A stretch of 64,000 bases of DNA from Clostridiales bacterium (GCA_018366495.1 JAGZHZ010000008.1:41491-105490), one strand, 5' to 3'; positions 1 to 9,180 are shown, numbered from the stretch's first letter. The notes: generated from the sequence alone by a model not told the origin. Numbers and translations are program-made.

Positions 1-333
1 CGTGTTTGGATGGCGGTGTCCTACATTATTTTTTTTCGCTGGCAATGTCACATCAATGACTTCTCTTTTTAATTGCTCTTCTCTGGCTTTCATCTCCAGC
101 TCTTTTTTTACTTTTTCAAGAGCAGTTTCAATTTCTGCTCTCGTCTCATTTACCATCTGTCCCACCATCGGACGTTCTTCTGGTGCAACATTTTTCATGT
201 TTTTCAAAACAGAAGTCAGTTCTCCTTTTTTCCCCAGGAATGCAACACGGACATCATTTAATTTTTCTAATGCTCCAGCTTCCTGAATCTGCTTTAATGC
301 TTCTTCTTTAATTGCCTGCAATTTCTCTTTCAT
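1..333 (-). CDS. pheS: Phenylalanine--tRNA ligase alpha subunit, N-terminal part (runs off window)
   Basis: The first 111 codons are visible; the gene continues past the left edge. The product is the alpha subunit of the alpha2beta2 phenylalanyl-tRNA synthetase, which charges tRNA-Phe in the cytoplasm. The visible part is the N-terminal coiled-coil arm that binds tRNA: it begins MKEKLQAIKEEALKQIQ, contains the family stretch VRVAFLGKKGELTSVLK, and reaches the linker GHRHPN just before the catalytic domain. Two ATGs are adjacent (336 and 333). The second is preferred because it sits at normal spacing from the AGGAG box. The T-box leader upstream supports the assignment. The catalytic core cannot be checked here. 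Confidence 0.93.
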   Translation of the reverse strand, partial: MKEKLQAIKEEALKQIQEAGALEKLNDVRVAFLGKKGELTSVLKNMKNVAPEERPMVGQMVNETRAEIETALEKVKKELEMKAREEQLKREVIDVTLPAKKNNVGHRHPNT

Positions 334-370
334 CATGTTCTCCTTTCACTTTCTTCGGTGGAATGGTCAA

Positions 371-690
371 AAAAAACTCCGTCCCCGCAAAGGGACGAAG
401 CTATAATCCGTGGTACCACCCTAATTTCTGAATTTTTCAGACACTTATCTTGCTTAACGTGCATCACCCGTCACTTTTTAATAATTGTAAAGACAACGTT
501 CCAAAGTGCAGCTCCCATGTGAATTTCGCATTTTTATCTGAACTTTTGGAAGCTTCCAGCCGATGACTCCCATTCTCTGTAAGAAAATAAAAACCTACTT
601 GCCATGTTCCAAGCCTTTTTCATTCATTTCCCGATTTCGCTCTGCTGTTTCTTTCTGTCTAATTACAGATTAAAAGCAAAGGACTCATTT
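371..690 (-). promoter_or_regulatory. T-box riboswitch leader of pheS (Phe specifier UUC)
   Basis: The conserved T-box AGGGTGGTACCACGGA reads on the minus strand at 407-423. It is followed by a terminator hairpin (arms 380-386 and 391-397) with a run of U to 371. Farther upstream is the stem I element GGCTGGAAGCTTCC. A candidate specifier codon TTC (complement of 521-523) sits in the context GAAATTCACATGGGAG, the same arrangement as the Leu T-box in this window. Uncharged tRNA-Phe should favour the antiterminator and switch on pheS. Confidence 0.9.
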
Positions 691-714
691 TTTCGGTTAA
701 AATTCATAAATCTT

Positions 715-742
715 ATTTTATCACATTTTAATCATCTGTCAA
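715..742 (-). promoter_or_regulatory. Sigma-A promoter of the pheS T-box transcript
   Basis: TTGACA (737-742) and TAAAAT (715-720) are separated by 16 bp on the minus strand. The -35 box lies inside the last codons of the upstream YihY-type gene, so the pheS unit has its own promoter embedded in its neighbour's 3' end. Confidence 0.6.
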
Positions 743-1558
743 GTTAAAACTCTTAGGGTCCTCCAGGTAGCAATTAATCTCTGCCCCCATAAATAATATC
801 CACATACACAGATACAGCCAGAGCATCACTGCCATAATACTTCCAAGGCTCCCATATACTTTTGAGATGCGGCTGTAGATATCCATATAAATTGAAAATC
901 CATAGGAGCAGACCGCCCATGCAAGAGAGGCAAGCGCCGCACCTGGCAGCTGCCTGCTCAATTTTGTCTTTCTGTTCGGTAAAATTACATATAAAGATAA
1001 AAATAACACTAACAGCAAAATCAGCGCCGCACTCGTCTGTGCACTGATAATATAGCTCGACAGACTTTTAATGATCGGTATTTTTTCCTGTAAAAAAATT
1101 AAAATCTCATTTCCAAAAATCAGAATACCGACCGTGACAATAAATGCCATCAACATAAGAATCATATAAAAGGCAGAGCGAATCCGGATCATAAAATAAT
1201 TTCTTGTTTCTTTCACTCTATTGACTGAATTTAGTCCATTCGTCAAACCCATAATTCCTTTTCCTGCTGCCCACACTGCTGCAATGGCGCTTCCGGACAA
1301 CAGAGCCTTTGACGGCACAAATATTTCATCAATAATCATTTTAATATATTTGCTTACATCTCTTGGAAAAATATCCATTAAAAATTCTGTCATCTGTTCC
1401 GCTGTAATCGGAAAATATTGAATTAAAGTCAAAATCAACATAATTGCAGGCATAACGCTGAGCAGAATAAAAAAAGAAGCCTGTGCCGCATATACATCAA
1501 TTCGATCTTCTTTGCATTTACGGTAAAAACGCCTGACTTTTTTAATTGACTGTCTCAT
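728..1558 (-). CDS. YihY/BrkB-family integral membrane protein
   Basis: A 276-residue polytopic membrane protein of the YihY/BrkB family, once misnamed ribonuclease BN. The family signature is seen near the N-terminus (DVYAAQASFFILLSVMPAIM). About six hydrophobic segments follow, then the late motif YGSLGSIMAVMLWLYLCMWILFMGAEIN in pieces typical of the family. Function is unknown; transport or envelope roles have been proposed. The start is supported by an AAAGGA box. Its stop codon abuts the pheS promoter, so the two genes are probably transcribed separately. Confidence 0.85.
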   Translation of the reverse strand: MRQSIKKVRRFYRKCKEDRIDVYAAQASFFILLSVMPAIMLILTLIQYFPITAEQMTEFLMDIFPRDVSKYIKMIIDEIFVPSKALLSGSAIAAVWAAGKGIMGLTNGLNSVNRVKETRNYFMIRIRSAFYMILMLMAFIVTVGILIFGNEILIFLQEKIPIIKSLSSYIISAQTSAALILLLVLFLSLYVILPNRKTKLSRQLPGAALASLAWAVCSYGFSIYMDIYSRISKVYGSLGSIMAVMLWLYLCMWILFMGAEINCYLEDPKSFNLTDD

Positions 1559-1648
1559 ATTCAGATTCCTTTACCTGCATTTATTTTTTATTCTTATTTT
1601 TTATCATATCACGTTCCCTTCGGAACTTCAAGAAAACCTTTTTCCTAC

Positions 1649-3004
1649 TTATCTTATGATTTCCATATCCCCATAAAAGTAAGACAAAATTTCACGATAT
1701 CCCATATCATTTAGCGCCATCTGCTTTGCTCCGTTTTGACTCATTCCGATACCGTGTCCATATCCTCCGCCATAAATTGTATATCCCTGCAGTGTATAAT
1801 TTTCTCTTTTCGGTTCCAGATAAAAAAATCCGCTTGGCAGAAGGTTCATTCCCACTGCACCGCTTTCTGCCTGATTGACCACAGGAAAAAATTTAGGAGA
1901 TAAAACCATACGGATATTATATTCTCCTTCTATCGTTAATTCCTGAAAACTTCCTGAAATAATCAAGGTCTTTGCACATCCATTTTTTTCACGCTCTGTC
2001 ACATAGGCGCCATCGATCTCGCCTACATCCGTATTCCACTGCTGCAAAACGGATTCTCGAAGCTGTTCTAACGAAACTTCTGCTTTCCAGCGATACCATG
2101 GTTCCTCACTTTCATATGCTGTATCGGAAGCCTGATTTAAAAAAGTTTCAAAGACTGGTTCCTGTGAAAGATCCTGGCTGTTGTTTACGCCGCAGGAAGT
2201 TGAATAATACTGCGCATCCAAAATTTTATTGTCTTTCATCATCACTTCGCCTCTTGTCTCTTCCACTGCTTTTGTAGAGTTTTCATTTTCTGGAAAATTG
2301 TTGTAGACCTGATATGAAGTGCTGTCATCTACATCATATTCCGCTGTAGAATTTTCCATGCTTTTTTTTGCATAGCTTCTAGCGCAAACAGCCTGTGCTT
2401 TAAGGGCTTCAAGAGGATAGCTTGCTGGCATCTCGCTTGGGACTACTCCACAGAGGTAGTCTTCCATTTTTACTATATTAATCACACGAAGCCCTTCCGG
2501 ATGGCGTGTGATCTCAAAGCTGCCTCTGTACATCGGTTTTTCTTGGCTTCTATCCAAATTTAAAATACAAAGTCTACCGTCCTCCTTTGGAGCAATCTTA
2601 ATCTTTCCAGTCGTCTCATACGTTCCTTTCTCAATTTCCAGCGTGTCTTCAGAATTATATTCCTCCTCTTTTCCGTCATAACTTACAAAAAAGCCTTGAT
2701 CTCCGCAAATGCTCACCTTCTGATGGTACTCTCCCGCATAACTGGCGCTTTTTATCAGAACGCGCACTGTAGGATTTTCTTCTTCTCCTTTGATTGATAT
2801 AGGTTGTCCTTCTGAACTCTCTTCTGTTTCTTGGATCTTTTTTTCTGTCTGCTTTCTTTGTACCATCTGTGTTTCTGTTTTCTGTCCAACCGTCTCCCTG
2901 ATCAGATTTTTTTCAATCTGTTCTGTCTGACAGATTAAAACGGTAAACAATACGATACTCCCGATCACAATCGTCAAAAGCCTTTTTACCCAATCCTCGT
3001 CCAT
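1649..3004 (-). CDS. spoIID: SpoIID/LytB-domain sporulation protein
   Basis: A 451-residue protein with one N-terminal transmembrane helix (about residues 8-25), a variable extracellular region, and a C-terminal SpoIID/LytB domain. Hallmarks are CGVVPSEMPASYPLEALKAQ near residue 185, KAQAVCARSYA, and the C-terminal GGGYGHGIGMSQNGAKQMA. In the family SpoIID is a lytic transglycosylase that acts with SpoIIP and SpoIIM in engulfment. It is longer than B. subtilis SpoIID (about 340 residues), the extra length lying between the membrane anchor and the domain. A GGAGCG box precedes the ATG. It could be a SpoIID paralogue (LytB-like) rather than the engulfment enzyme, since spoIIP/spoIIM are not adjacent. 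Confidence 0.85.
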   Translation of the reverse strand: MDEDWVKRLLTIVIGSIVLFTVLICQTEQIEKNLIRETVGQKTETQMVQRKQTEKKIQETEESSEGQPISIKGEEENPTVRVLIKSASYAGEYHQKVSICGDQGFFVSYDGKEEEYNSEDTLEIEKGTYETTGKIKIAPKEDGRLCILNLDRSQEKPMYRGSFEITRHPEGLRVINIVKMEDYLCGVVPSEMPASYPLEALKAQAVCARSYAKKSMENSTAEYDVDDSTSYQVYNNFPENENSTKAVEETRGEVMMKDNKILDAQYYSTSCGVNNSQDLSQEPVFETFLNQASDTAYESEEPWYRWKAEVSLEQLRESVLQQWNTDVGEIDGAYVTEREKNGCAKTLIISGSFQELTIEGEYNIRMVLSPKFFPVVNQAESGAVGMNLLPSGFFYLEPKRENYTLQGYTIYGGGYGHGIGMSQNGAKQMALNDMGYREILSYFYGDMEIIR

Positions 3005-3051
3005 TTTTTCGCTCCTTTTTCATCCTACTAATCACTATATGAAAAAGAGAC

Positions 3052-3084
3052 AAAAAAAATGCGGAGTAATCGCTTACTCCGCAT
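3052..3084 (-). terminator. Rho-independent terminator after galM
   Basis: A hairpin with 11-bp arms (ATGCGGAGTAA and its complement, 3059-3084) is followed on the minus strand by eight U. It lies between galM and spoIID, so the two are separate transcription units. Confidence 0.9.
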
Positions 3085-3116
3085 AAGAATATTCGTTTTA
3101 TCACTTTTACATGATG

Positions 3117-4166
3117 TCAGATAAATTTATAGATTGTAACAGAATCGTACGGTTCTCCCGCTTTTAAAATAGGGGAAGGAAAATTTTCATGATGTACAGC
3201 ATCTGGAAAGAACTGTGTCTCCAGACATAATCCGGAACGTTTGTGATAAATCGCTCCTTCTTTTCCCTGAACACCTTCCGTGATAAAGTTCCCGGTATAA
3301 AACTGTACGCCAACACATGTTGTAGATACTTCCATTTTGCGTTTGCTCTCCGGATCAAATACTTCTGCGATCTTTTTGAGTTCTCCTTTTTCCTTGTTCA
3401 AAACAAAGTTATGGTCATATCCTCCTGCCAAAATCAGCTGCTTGTGATCTGCGTCAATCTCATCCCCTACCCGTTTCTGTTTTCTAAAATCAAACGGTGT
3501 TCCTTTCACCTGACAAATTTCTCCTGTCGGAATAGATTCCTCATCAATCGCTGTAAAAGCATTTGCGTCAATCCAGACTTCATGGTTTAAAATTGTTCCA
3601 TTTTGATGGCCCGAAAGATTAAAGTATGTATGATTTGTCATATTGGCAACGGTATCTTTATCGCTCACTCCATGATAATGAATCTGCACTTCATTTTCTT
3701 CCGTAAGCGTATACGTCACTGAGATTTCAAAGTTGCCCGGATACCCCTGCTCCAAGTCAGGACTCATACGGTAAAAGCGAACGGATAAGTGTTCTTCATC
3801 TACCTGATAATTCCAAACCATACGATCATATCCGTCAGGAGAACTGTGCAGATTGTTTTTTCCGCGTTCATTTTTCGGCAATTCATAGACCTTTCCCTGA
3901 ATTGTCACATTAGCGCCTCCATTGCGATTGCAGCTTCTTCCAACAGTGGCTCCAAGATATCCATCATTGTTCCAATAATCAGTCACATCTTCATATCCCA
4001 GAACTACATCCGTTGTCGTATGATCTTTTCCCGGAACCATAAGCGCTACAAGCGTCGCGCCATAATCACTTACTTCCAGGCACATACCATTTTTATTAAT
4101 CAGGGTAAATAAAGAAGTCTCCTTTCCAGAAGGAATTTTTCCAAATGAACTTATTTTTACTCCCAT
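3117..4166 (-). CDS. galM: Aldose 1-epimerase (mutarotase)
   Basis: A 349-residue cytoplasmic galactose mutarotase interconverting alpha and beta anomers of aldohexoses, feeding the Leloir pathway. Family motifs seen are YGATLVAL near residue 35, GATVGRSCNRNGGA (substrate-binding Asn/Arg), NLHSSPDGYD, the catalytic-His segment TNHTYFNLSGH near residue 178, GYDHNFVLN, and the late LCLETQFFPDAVH. Length is normal for GalM. No other gal genes are adjacent. Confidence 0.93.
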   Translation of the reverse strand: MGVKISSFGKIPSGKETSLFTLINKNGMCLEVSDYGATLVALMVPGKDHTTTDVVLGYEDVTDYWNNDGYLGATVGRSCNRNGGANVTIQGKVYELPKNERGKNNLHSSPDGYDRMVWNYQVDEEHLSVRFYRMSPDLEQGYPGNFEISVTYTLTEENEVQIHYHGVSDKDTVANMTNHTYFNLSGHQNGTILNHEVWIDANAFTAIDEESIPTGEICQVKGTPFDFRKQKRVGDEIDADHKQLILAGGYDHNFVLNKEKGELKKIAEVFDPESKRKMEVSTTCVGVQFYTGNFITEGVQGKEGAIYHKRSGLCLETQFFPDAVHHENFPSPILKAGEPYDSVTIYKFI

Positions 4167-4183
4167 ACTATGTACCTCTGAGA

Positions 4184-4218
4184 ATTTTGCTTTCCTGTAA
4201 ATAATAAGAAAGCAAAAT
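4184..4218. repeat. 11-bp inverted repeat between galM and the secreted-protein gene
   Basis: Perfect arms ATTTTGCTTTC (4184-4194) and GAAAGCAAAAT (4208-4218) flank a 13-nt loop. No U-run follows on the minus strand, so it may be a weak terminator for the upstream gene or a structured galM leader. Confidence 0.5.
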
Positions 4219-4255
4219 CCCCAATGTTTTTCCTTTCTTGATCTAATATCACAGT

Positions 4256-5548
4256 TTATTGATAATCTGCACCGCTTAAATAATTGTAAAATGCGTTGTT
4301 GCAGTATCTTGTCTGGCTTTCTACCGTCACAGAATCATCCATGGCAGCAAGCGCTGCTTTTACATTTTCTGTATCCTCTGTCATGCAGAATGTATGGAGA
4401 GAATAGATGCCGTCTTTGATGATACAATCGTCAATTTCATTGTAATCTTCTTCTGGGATATCAGATTCGGTCGTACTGTACAGTGGCTGCCACCATGCAC
4501 CTTCAATCAGCCCAACAGCTTCTTCATTTCCTTCATTTTTCTTTGCATACTGATTGATTACGTCGTCAAAACGAATCATATCCTCTTTATTGTCAAATTC
4601 TAATTTCAAATCATATTCGATTGCATAAGTCAGATACAGATCGTCTTTTACCTGTTTAACAGCATAGGTAGGCGTTGCTTCTTTTGGAACAGGTCCCCAC
4701 TCTAAGAGATATTCATAGATAGAAACTTTTGGCTCCAGCTGCACTTTTGCCTGAATACCTTCGCTCTTTAACAGACCGATCAGCTGCTGTGCATGGGTAA
4801 TATCTGAATGACCATACTGTAATGTCAGTTCCGGCAAGAATTTTGCATCAAACTCATCGTTCTTCAAATTGTATCCTGTTACAATTTTGTCTTCCACTGC
4901 CTGTGCTCCGATTGCGGACAGCTTTGCATCATCGTATAAAATAAAGGAATTCCATGTATGGATCAATTTTGCATAGATATCATCATCTTCTGAATATCCC
5001 AGATAGTTTCTTCCTTCGCCTCTCGCTTCCATAACATTCATCATGATTCTCTCAGCCATTGTTTTTGGTAATGTTTCCTGAGATACGATCTGAGCAGCTT
5101 CCTCCTCTGAAATCAGTTCTGTATCAAGTGCGCATACCAGATAACGGGCATTTTCTCCCTCAGCTGTGATGCCATACTGTGTAAGCAGATTTGCGACTTT
5201 TTCATCCGGATAGCTCAGCGCCAGCTCACTGTAATTTGCAAAAGATACTGCTTCTCTTATTGCACTAAGCCAGTCATTTACGACTGCTTCCGATGCTGTA
5301 GCTTCTGTTGCTGTAGTCTGTTCTCCAAAAACTGCCTTTGCCAGATTTGCATCAAATTCAGCTGCCGTCACATCCTCTCCTGAGAATGCAACATCAAAGT
5401 ATACTTTTAAATACTCTCCGTCTTTATCAATGTCTGTTTGCTCAGCGCTTTCCTCGATCGCAGTGCTTTCCGCAAACACAGGTACGCTCACTGATCCACA
5501 CATCATTGCCATTGCAGCTAAAAATGCTGTCATCTTTCTAAACTTCAT
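4256..5548 (-). CDS. Secreted protein of unknown function
   Basis: A 430-residue protein with a clear Sec signal peptide (MKFRKMTAFLAAMAMM, cleavage probably after VFA near residue 26). The mature part is acidic, soluble, and has no recognised domain or lipobox. Threonine/alanine-rich patches lie near residues 75-90, and Tyr/Asp/Glu are abundant throughout. It is monocistronic behind its own sigma-A promoter. I do not recognise the family. Confidence 0.75.
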   Translation of the reverse strand: MKFRKMTAFLAAMAMMCGSVSVPVFAESTAIEESAEQTDIDKDGEYLKVYFDVAFSGEDVTAAEFDANLAKAVFGEQTTATEATASEAVVNDWLSAIREAVSFANYSELALSYPDEKVANLLTQYGITAEGENARYLVCALDTELISEEEAAQIVSQETLPKTMAERIMMNVMEARGEGRNYLGYSEDDDIYAKLIHTWNSFILYDDAKLSAIGAQAVEDKIVTGYNLKNDEFDAKFLPELTLQYGHSDITHAQQLIGLLKSEGIQAKVQLEPKVSIYEYLLEWGPVPKEATPTYAVKQVKDDLYLTYAIEYDLKLEFDNKEDMIRFDDVINQYAKKNEGNEEAVGLIEGAWWQPLYSTTESDIPEEDYNEIDDCIIKDGIYSLHTFCMTEDTENVKAALAAMDDSVTVESQTRYCNNAFYNYLSGADYQ

Positions 5549-5603
5549 CGTTTACACCTATTCCTTTCTTTATCCACTTTGCAGTGTTTTTTTGTCTCTT
5601 TTT

Positions 5604-5632
5604 ATTATAAATAATATACTCATTTTTATCAA
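5604..5632 (-). promoter_or_regulatory. Sigma-A promoter of the secreted-protein gene
   Basis: TTGATA (5627-5632) and TATAAT (5604-5609) are separated by 17 bp on the minus strand, about 55 bp upstream of the ATG of the 430-residue secreted protein. This near-consensus promoter suggests substantial expression. Confidence 0.7.
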
Positions 5633-5715
5633 CTATTTTTTGACGATTTCCTTTTCTTCTCTATTTTTCCTGTCATTTTTCTCAAAAATATTTCGTCTTT
5701 TTTATCATTTTCAAA

Positions 5716-5743
5716 CAAAAAAAGAGAGCAATTTTGCTCTCTT
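5716..5743 (-). terminator. Terminator of the 6S RNA unit
   Basis: The hairpin AGAGAGCAAAATTGCTCTCT is followed on the minus strand by seven U. Confidence 0.85.
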
Positions 5744-5946
5744 CTATTTTCTTCTTTATTCCCAAAGTGCCGTTTCCCATATTTTGACTCCTAGCCAAGC
5801 TAGGTGGGTAACCGCAGCCATATTCTCTGCCTTCCCCTGGCAATTAAGGGGGCCTGACATCAAAAATGGCGATATAAGAATCCCATGAAAAGTAAATGTA
5901 GGTTCAAAATAACGGGAGTATCGCACACCCCAGGAATTTCTTTGCT
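5718..5946 (-). ncRNA. ssrS: 6S RNA (RNA polymerase regulator)
   Basis: A non-coding transcription unit of about 230 nt, bounded by a consensus promoter and an intrinsic terminator. The 5' segment ATTCCTGGGGTGT (complement of 5925-5937) pairs without interruption with GCACTTTGGGAAT (complement of 5758-5770) over 13 base pairs including G-U. This is the long closing stem expected of 6S RNA, with a large internal region between. The stem resembles the terminal helix of E. coli 6S. In the family this RNA mimics an open promoter and sequesters housekeeping RNA polymerase in stationary phase. The start is inferred from the -10 box, and the mature 3' end may lie near 5750. No open reading frame explains the conservation. 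Confidence 0.75.
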
Positions 5947-5952
5947 GTAATC

Positions 5953-5981
5953 ATTATACCGTACTGAACTTTAAATTTCAA
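5953..5981 (-). promoter_or_regulatory. Sigma-A promoter of the 6S RNA
   Basis: TTGAAA (5976-5981), a 17-bp spacer and a perfect TATAAT (5953-5958) on the minus strand. The predicted start is at about 5946, just before the 6S closing stem. Confidence 0.8.
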
Positions 5982-6231
5982 TACGAAAAATTTTCTTTCC
6001 TGATTTTCGGTGATTTTCACGAAAATATTTTTTTTGCTTCTTTCCTATTGACTTCCTGTTTTTCTTATCTGTCTTTATTATATGCCGGACAGTTTTATCT
6101 TATTCTCAAACTATTTAGAAAAAAATAAAACCTTAATCAATTTTTTATTAGTTTTTTTCCAAAAAATGTGATATGATAAAAAATAACTTTATATTATGTA
6201 AAGTAATTTTCAAAGAAATGGAGGAGATAAT

Positions 6232-7599
6232 ATGAACTCGAATAGTTTCTCAGAAATTACCCCCGATATTCTAACATTATCAAAATATGTTACCACAGCC
6301 AATCAGATTGACCCAGAATTGTACACAAAACTGGATGTAAAACGTGGTCTGCGTGATATCAATGGAAAGGGTGTACTTGCCGGACTTACAGAAATTTCTG
6401 AAGTCCAGTCAAAAAAAGAGGTTGACGGTGTTTCTGTTCCCTGTAACGGACAACTTTTTTACCGCGGCATCAATATTCAGGATATCGTAAAAGGTTTTAT
6501 GACCGAAAAACGCTTTGGGTATGAAGAAACTGCCTATTTGCTGCTTTTTGGAAAATTACCGAATCCGTCTGAACTGCGCGATTTTAAAAATCTTTTAGCT
6601 ACATATCGTACGCTTCCAACCAGTTTTGTGCGTGATATTATCATGAAAGCTCCAAGCCAGGACATGATGAATACTCTTGCTCGAAGTGTCCTCACACTTT
6701 ACTCCTATGATGACAGAGCAGATGATATTTCTATTCCGAATGTTCTGCGCCAGTCTCTTCAGCTGATCAGTCTCTTCCCTATGCTGTCAGTATACGGTTA
6801 TCAGGCTTATCGTCACTATCACGATGGACAAAGCTTATATATTCATTCTCCTAAGCCTGAACTGTCTACTGCCGAGAATATTTTGCATATTCTGCGTCCG
6901 GACAGCAGTTATACGGAACTGGAGGCAAAGCTTCTAGATCTTGCCCTTGTTCTTCACATGGAACACGGCGGTGGAAATAACTCTTCTTTCACCACACACG
7001 TTGTTACTTCTTCAGCAACTGATACTTATTCTGTCATCGCTGCTTCTCTTGGCTCTCTGAAAGGTCCTCGCCATGGAGGCGCCAACATCAAAGTAGTAAA
7101 GATGATTGAGGATATGAAACAGACTGTAAAAGACTGGAACGACGAAGATGAAGTAAAACAGTATCTGCGCAGATTACTGAATAAAGAAGCTTTTGATCAT
7201 GCCGGACTTATTTATGGTATGGGACATGCTGTCTACTCTCTCTCTGACCCGAGAGCAAATATCTTTAAATCATTCGTAGAACAGCTTGCATCTGCCAAGA
7301 ACCGCGTCGATGAATTCAAGCTCTATTCTATGGTGGAACGTCTTGCTCCTATTGTCATCGGTGAAGAGCGCCGTATTTATAAAGGTGTCAGCGCCAATGT
7401 CGACTTTTACAGTGGATTTGTGTACAGTATGCTGGATTTGCCGACAGAACTTTTCACACCTATTTTTGCGATTGCCCGTATTGTCGGATGGAGCGCACAT
7501 CGCCTTGAAGAGTTGACAAATAACGGCAAGATTATTCGTCCTGCTTACCAAAGCGTTTCAGAACGAAAAGTCTATACACCGCTTCATGAACGTATTTAA
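6232..7599 (+). CDS. gltA: Citrate synthase
   Basis: A 455-residue citrate/2-methylcitrate synthase, condensing oxaloacetate with acetyl-CoA (or propionyl-CoA). The His-His-Asp set is visible: His281 in GPRHGGAN, His332 in GMGHAVYSLSDPRA, and Asp391 in ANVDFYSG. An additional substrate-binding His245 lies in MEHGGGNN. It carries an N-terminal extension of about 45 residues relative to short bacterial forms, as is common in Clostridia. A GGAGGAGA box precedes the ATG. It stands alone, without aconitase or isocitrate dehydrogenase, so a glutamate-supply role is likely but the partner genes must be elsewhere. Preference between citrate and methylcitrate synthesis cannot be read from the sequence. 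Confidence 0.93.
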   Translation: MNSNSFSEITPDILTLSKYVTTANQIDPELYTKLDVKRGLRDINGKGVLAGLTEISEVQSKKEVDGVSVPCNGQLFYRGINIQDIVKGFMTEKRFGYEETAYLLLFGKLPNPSELRDFKNLLATYRTLPTSFVRDIIMKAPSQDMMNTLARSVLTLYSYDDRADDISIPNVLRQSLQLISLFPMLSVYGYQAYRHYHDGQSLYIHSPKPELSTAENILHILRPDSSYTELEAKLLDLALVLHMEHGGGNNSSFTTHVVTSSATDTYSVIAASLGSLKGPRHGGANIKVVKMIEDMKQTVKDWNDEDEVKQYLRRLLNKEAFDHAGLIYGMGHAVYSLSDPRANIFKSFVEQLASAKNRVDEFKLYSMVERLAPIVIGEERRIYKGVSANVDFYSGFVYSMLDLPTELFTPIFAIARIVGWSAHRLEELTNNGKIIRPAYQSVSERKVYTPLHERI

Positions 7600-7619
7600 T
7601 CAATTTTTTCCATGCACTA

Positions 7620-7664
7620 AAAAAGACGGATGCAAAACATTTTCTGTGTTCTGCATCCATCTTT
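7620..7664. terminator. Bidirectional terminator between convergent gltA and thrC
   Basis: A stem around GATGCA...TGCATC with A-rich and U-rich flanks on both sides can end both the rightward citrate synthase and the leftward thrC transcripts. Confidence 0.8.
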
Positions 7665-7677
7665 TATGCTTTTATTT

Positions 7678-9180
7678 CTATGCTTCCATTTTTAAAAAAT
7701 GAAGCACTGCTTTTTTCATTTCTTCTTTTTCCACAACTGTGTCATGTAGAATCGGAGCAGTCCGAATCTCTTCAATTGCATTCGGAACAGCCGTCTTTGA
7801 GATTTTGCTCAATTCATCTACCAGCTCAAAATCTGACATTGCATCATATTTTTTATCAATCGCATTCATTACGCTTCTCGTGAACTTATACGGGCTCGCC
7901 GTAGATGCAATAATAGTACACGTCTTGTCTTTTGTCTGCTCTTTATATTTTCGATATACCTTTGAGGCAACTGCTGTGTGGGTATCAATCACATATCCTG
8001 TCTTCTGATATAAAAAGTTAATTTCCTGTGCCGTCTCTTCCTCATTGGCATAATTTCCATAAAAATCAGCCAGCTCTGCTCTCATCTCATCTGTGATTTC
8101 ATATCGTCCCTCTTTGACCAGCGCGTTCATCAACGAAACATCTTTGTTCGCATCTGCGCCTGCAATTTTGTAGATCAGCCGCTCCAGATTGCTTGAAATC
8201 AAAATATCCATAGACGGGGATGTTGTCAGAATAAAATCTCTGTTTCTGTCATAAATTCCCGTCTGAAAGAAATCAAATAATACTTTATTTTCATTTGAAG
8301 CGCAGATCAGTCTGCGGATCGGCACTCCCATATTCTTTGCGTAGTAAGCAGCAAGAATATTTCCAAAGTTTCCCGTTGGAACAACGACGTTGACTTCCTC
8401 TCCTTCTTTCACTTTTTCCTCTGCTGTCAGCTGCGCATATGCGTACACATAATAGACAATCTGAGGAACAAGCCGTCCAATATTGATTGAATTTGCAGAT
8501 GAGAACTGGAATCCTGCCTCATCCATTTTCTTTGCAAGCTCTTTATCGTTAAAAATATTTTTCACTCCAGTCTGAGCATCGTCAAAGTTTCCTTTGATTC
8601 CCACCACATGCGTATTGGCGCCTTTTTGCGTCACCATCTGTTTTTCCTGAATCGGGCTGACTCCATTCTTTGGATAAAATACAATAATTTTTGTTCCAGG
8701 AACATCCGCAAATCCGGCAAGAGCCGCTTTTCCCGTGTCTCCAGATGTAGCCGTCAGAATTACAATTTCATTTTTAATTTCATTTTTCTTTGCCGCCGTT
8801 GTCATCAAATGAGGCAGAATTGACAGTGCCATATCTTTAAAAGCAATCGTTGCCCCGTGGAACAACTCCAGATAAAATGCCCCGTCTGCTTCTCTCAAAG
8901 GTGCAATTTGTGCTGTGTCAAATTTCTGGTCGTACGCTCTCTCAATACAATTTTTCAGCTCTTCCTCTGTAAAATCCGTCAGAAATTCTTTCATCACCTC
9001 ATAGGCGACTTCCTGATAAGACATTTTTGAAAGTTCTTTCATAGAGCAATTCAGCTTTGGCAGACATTCCGGCACAAATAATCCTCCATCATCGGCAAGA
9101 CCTTTCAAGATTGCTTTTGACGCTGTTACAGGTGCTGAATCACTTCTTGTACTTTTGTATAATAATTCCATTTTCCTCAT
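7678..9180 (-). CDS. thrC: Threonine synthase
   Basis: A 500-residue PLP enzyme converting O-phosphohomoserine to threonine. The N-terminal threonine-synthase motif LADDGGLFVPECLP is near residue 30. The PLP-binding lysine is about Lys115 in FHGATIAFKDMA. The phosphate-binding and glycine loops are TSGDTGKAALAGF and VVPTGNFGNILAAYYAKNMG. The length matches the long (class II-like) bacterial form. Two possible ATGs exist (9180 and 9171); the AAGGA/GAGG context does not decide between them. Confidence 0.94.
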   Translation of the reverse strand: MRKMELLYKSTRSDSAPVTASKAILKGLADDGGLFVPECLPKLNCSMKELSKMSYQEVAYEVMKEFLTDFTEEELKNCIERAYDQKFDTAQIAPLREADGAFYLELFHGATIAFKDMALSILPHLMTTAAKKNEIKNEIVILTATSGDTGKAALAGFADVPGTKIIVFYPKNGVSPIQEKQMVTQKGANTHVVGIKGNFDDAQTGVKNIFNDKELAKKMDEAGFQFSSANSINIGRLVPQIVYYVYAYAQLTAEEKVKEGEEVNVVVPTGNFGNILAAYYAKNMGVPIRRLICASNENKVLFDFFQTGIYDRNRDFILTTSPSMDILISSNLERLIYKIAGADANKDVSLMNALVKEGRYEITDEMRAELADFYGNYANEEETAQEINFLYQKTGYVIDTHTAVASKVYRKYKEQTKDKTCTIIASTASPYKFTRSVMNAIDKKYDAMSDFELVDELSKISKTAVPNAIEEIRTAPILHDTVVEKEEMKKAVLHFLKMEA

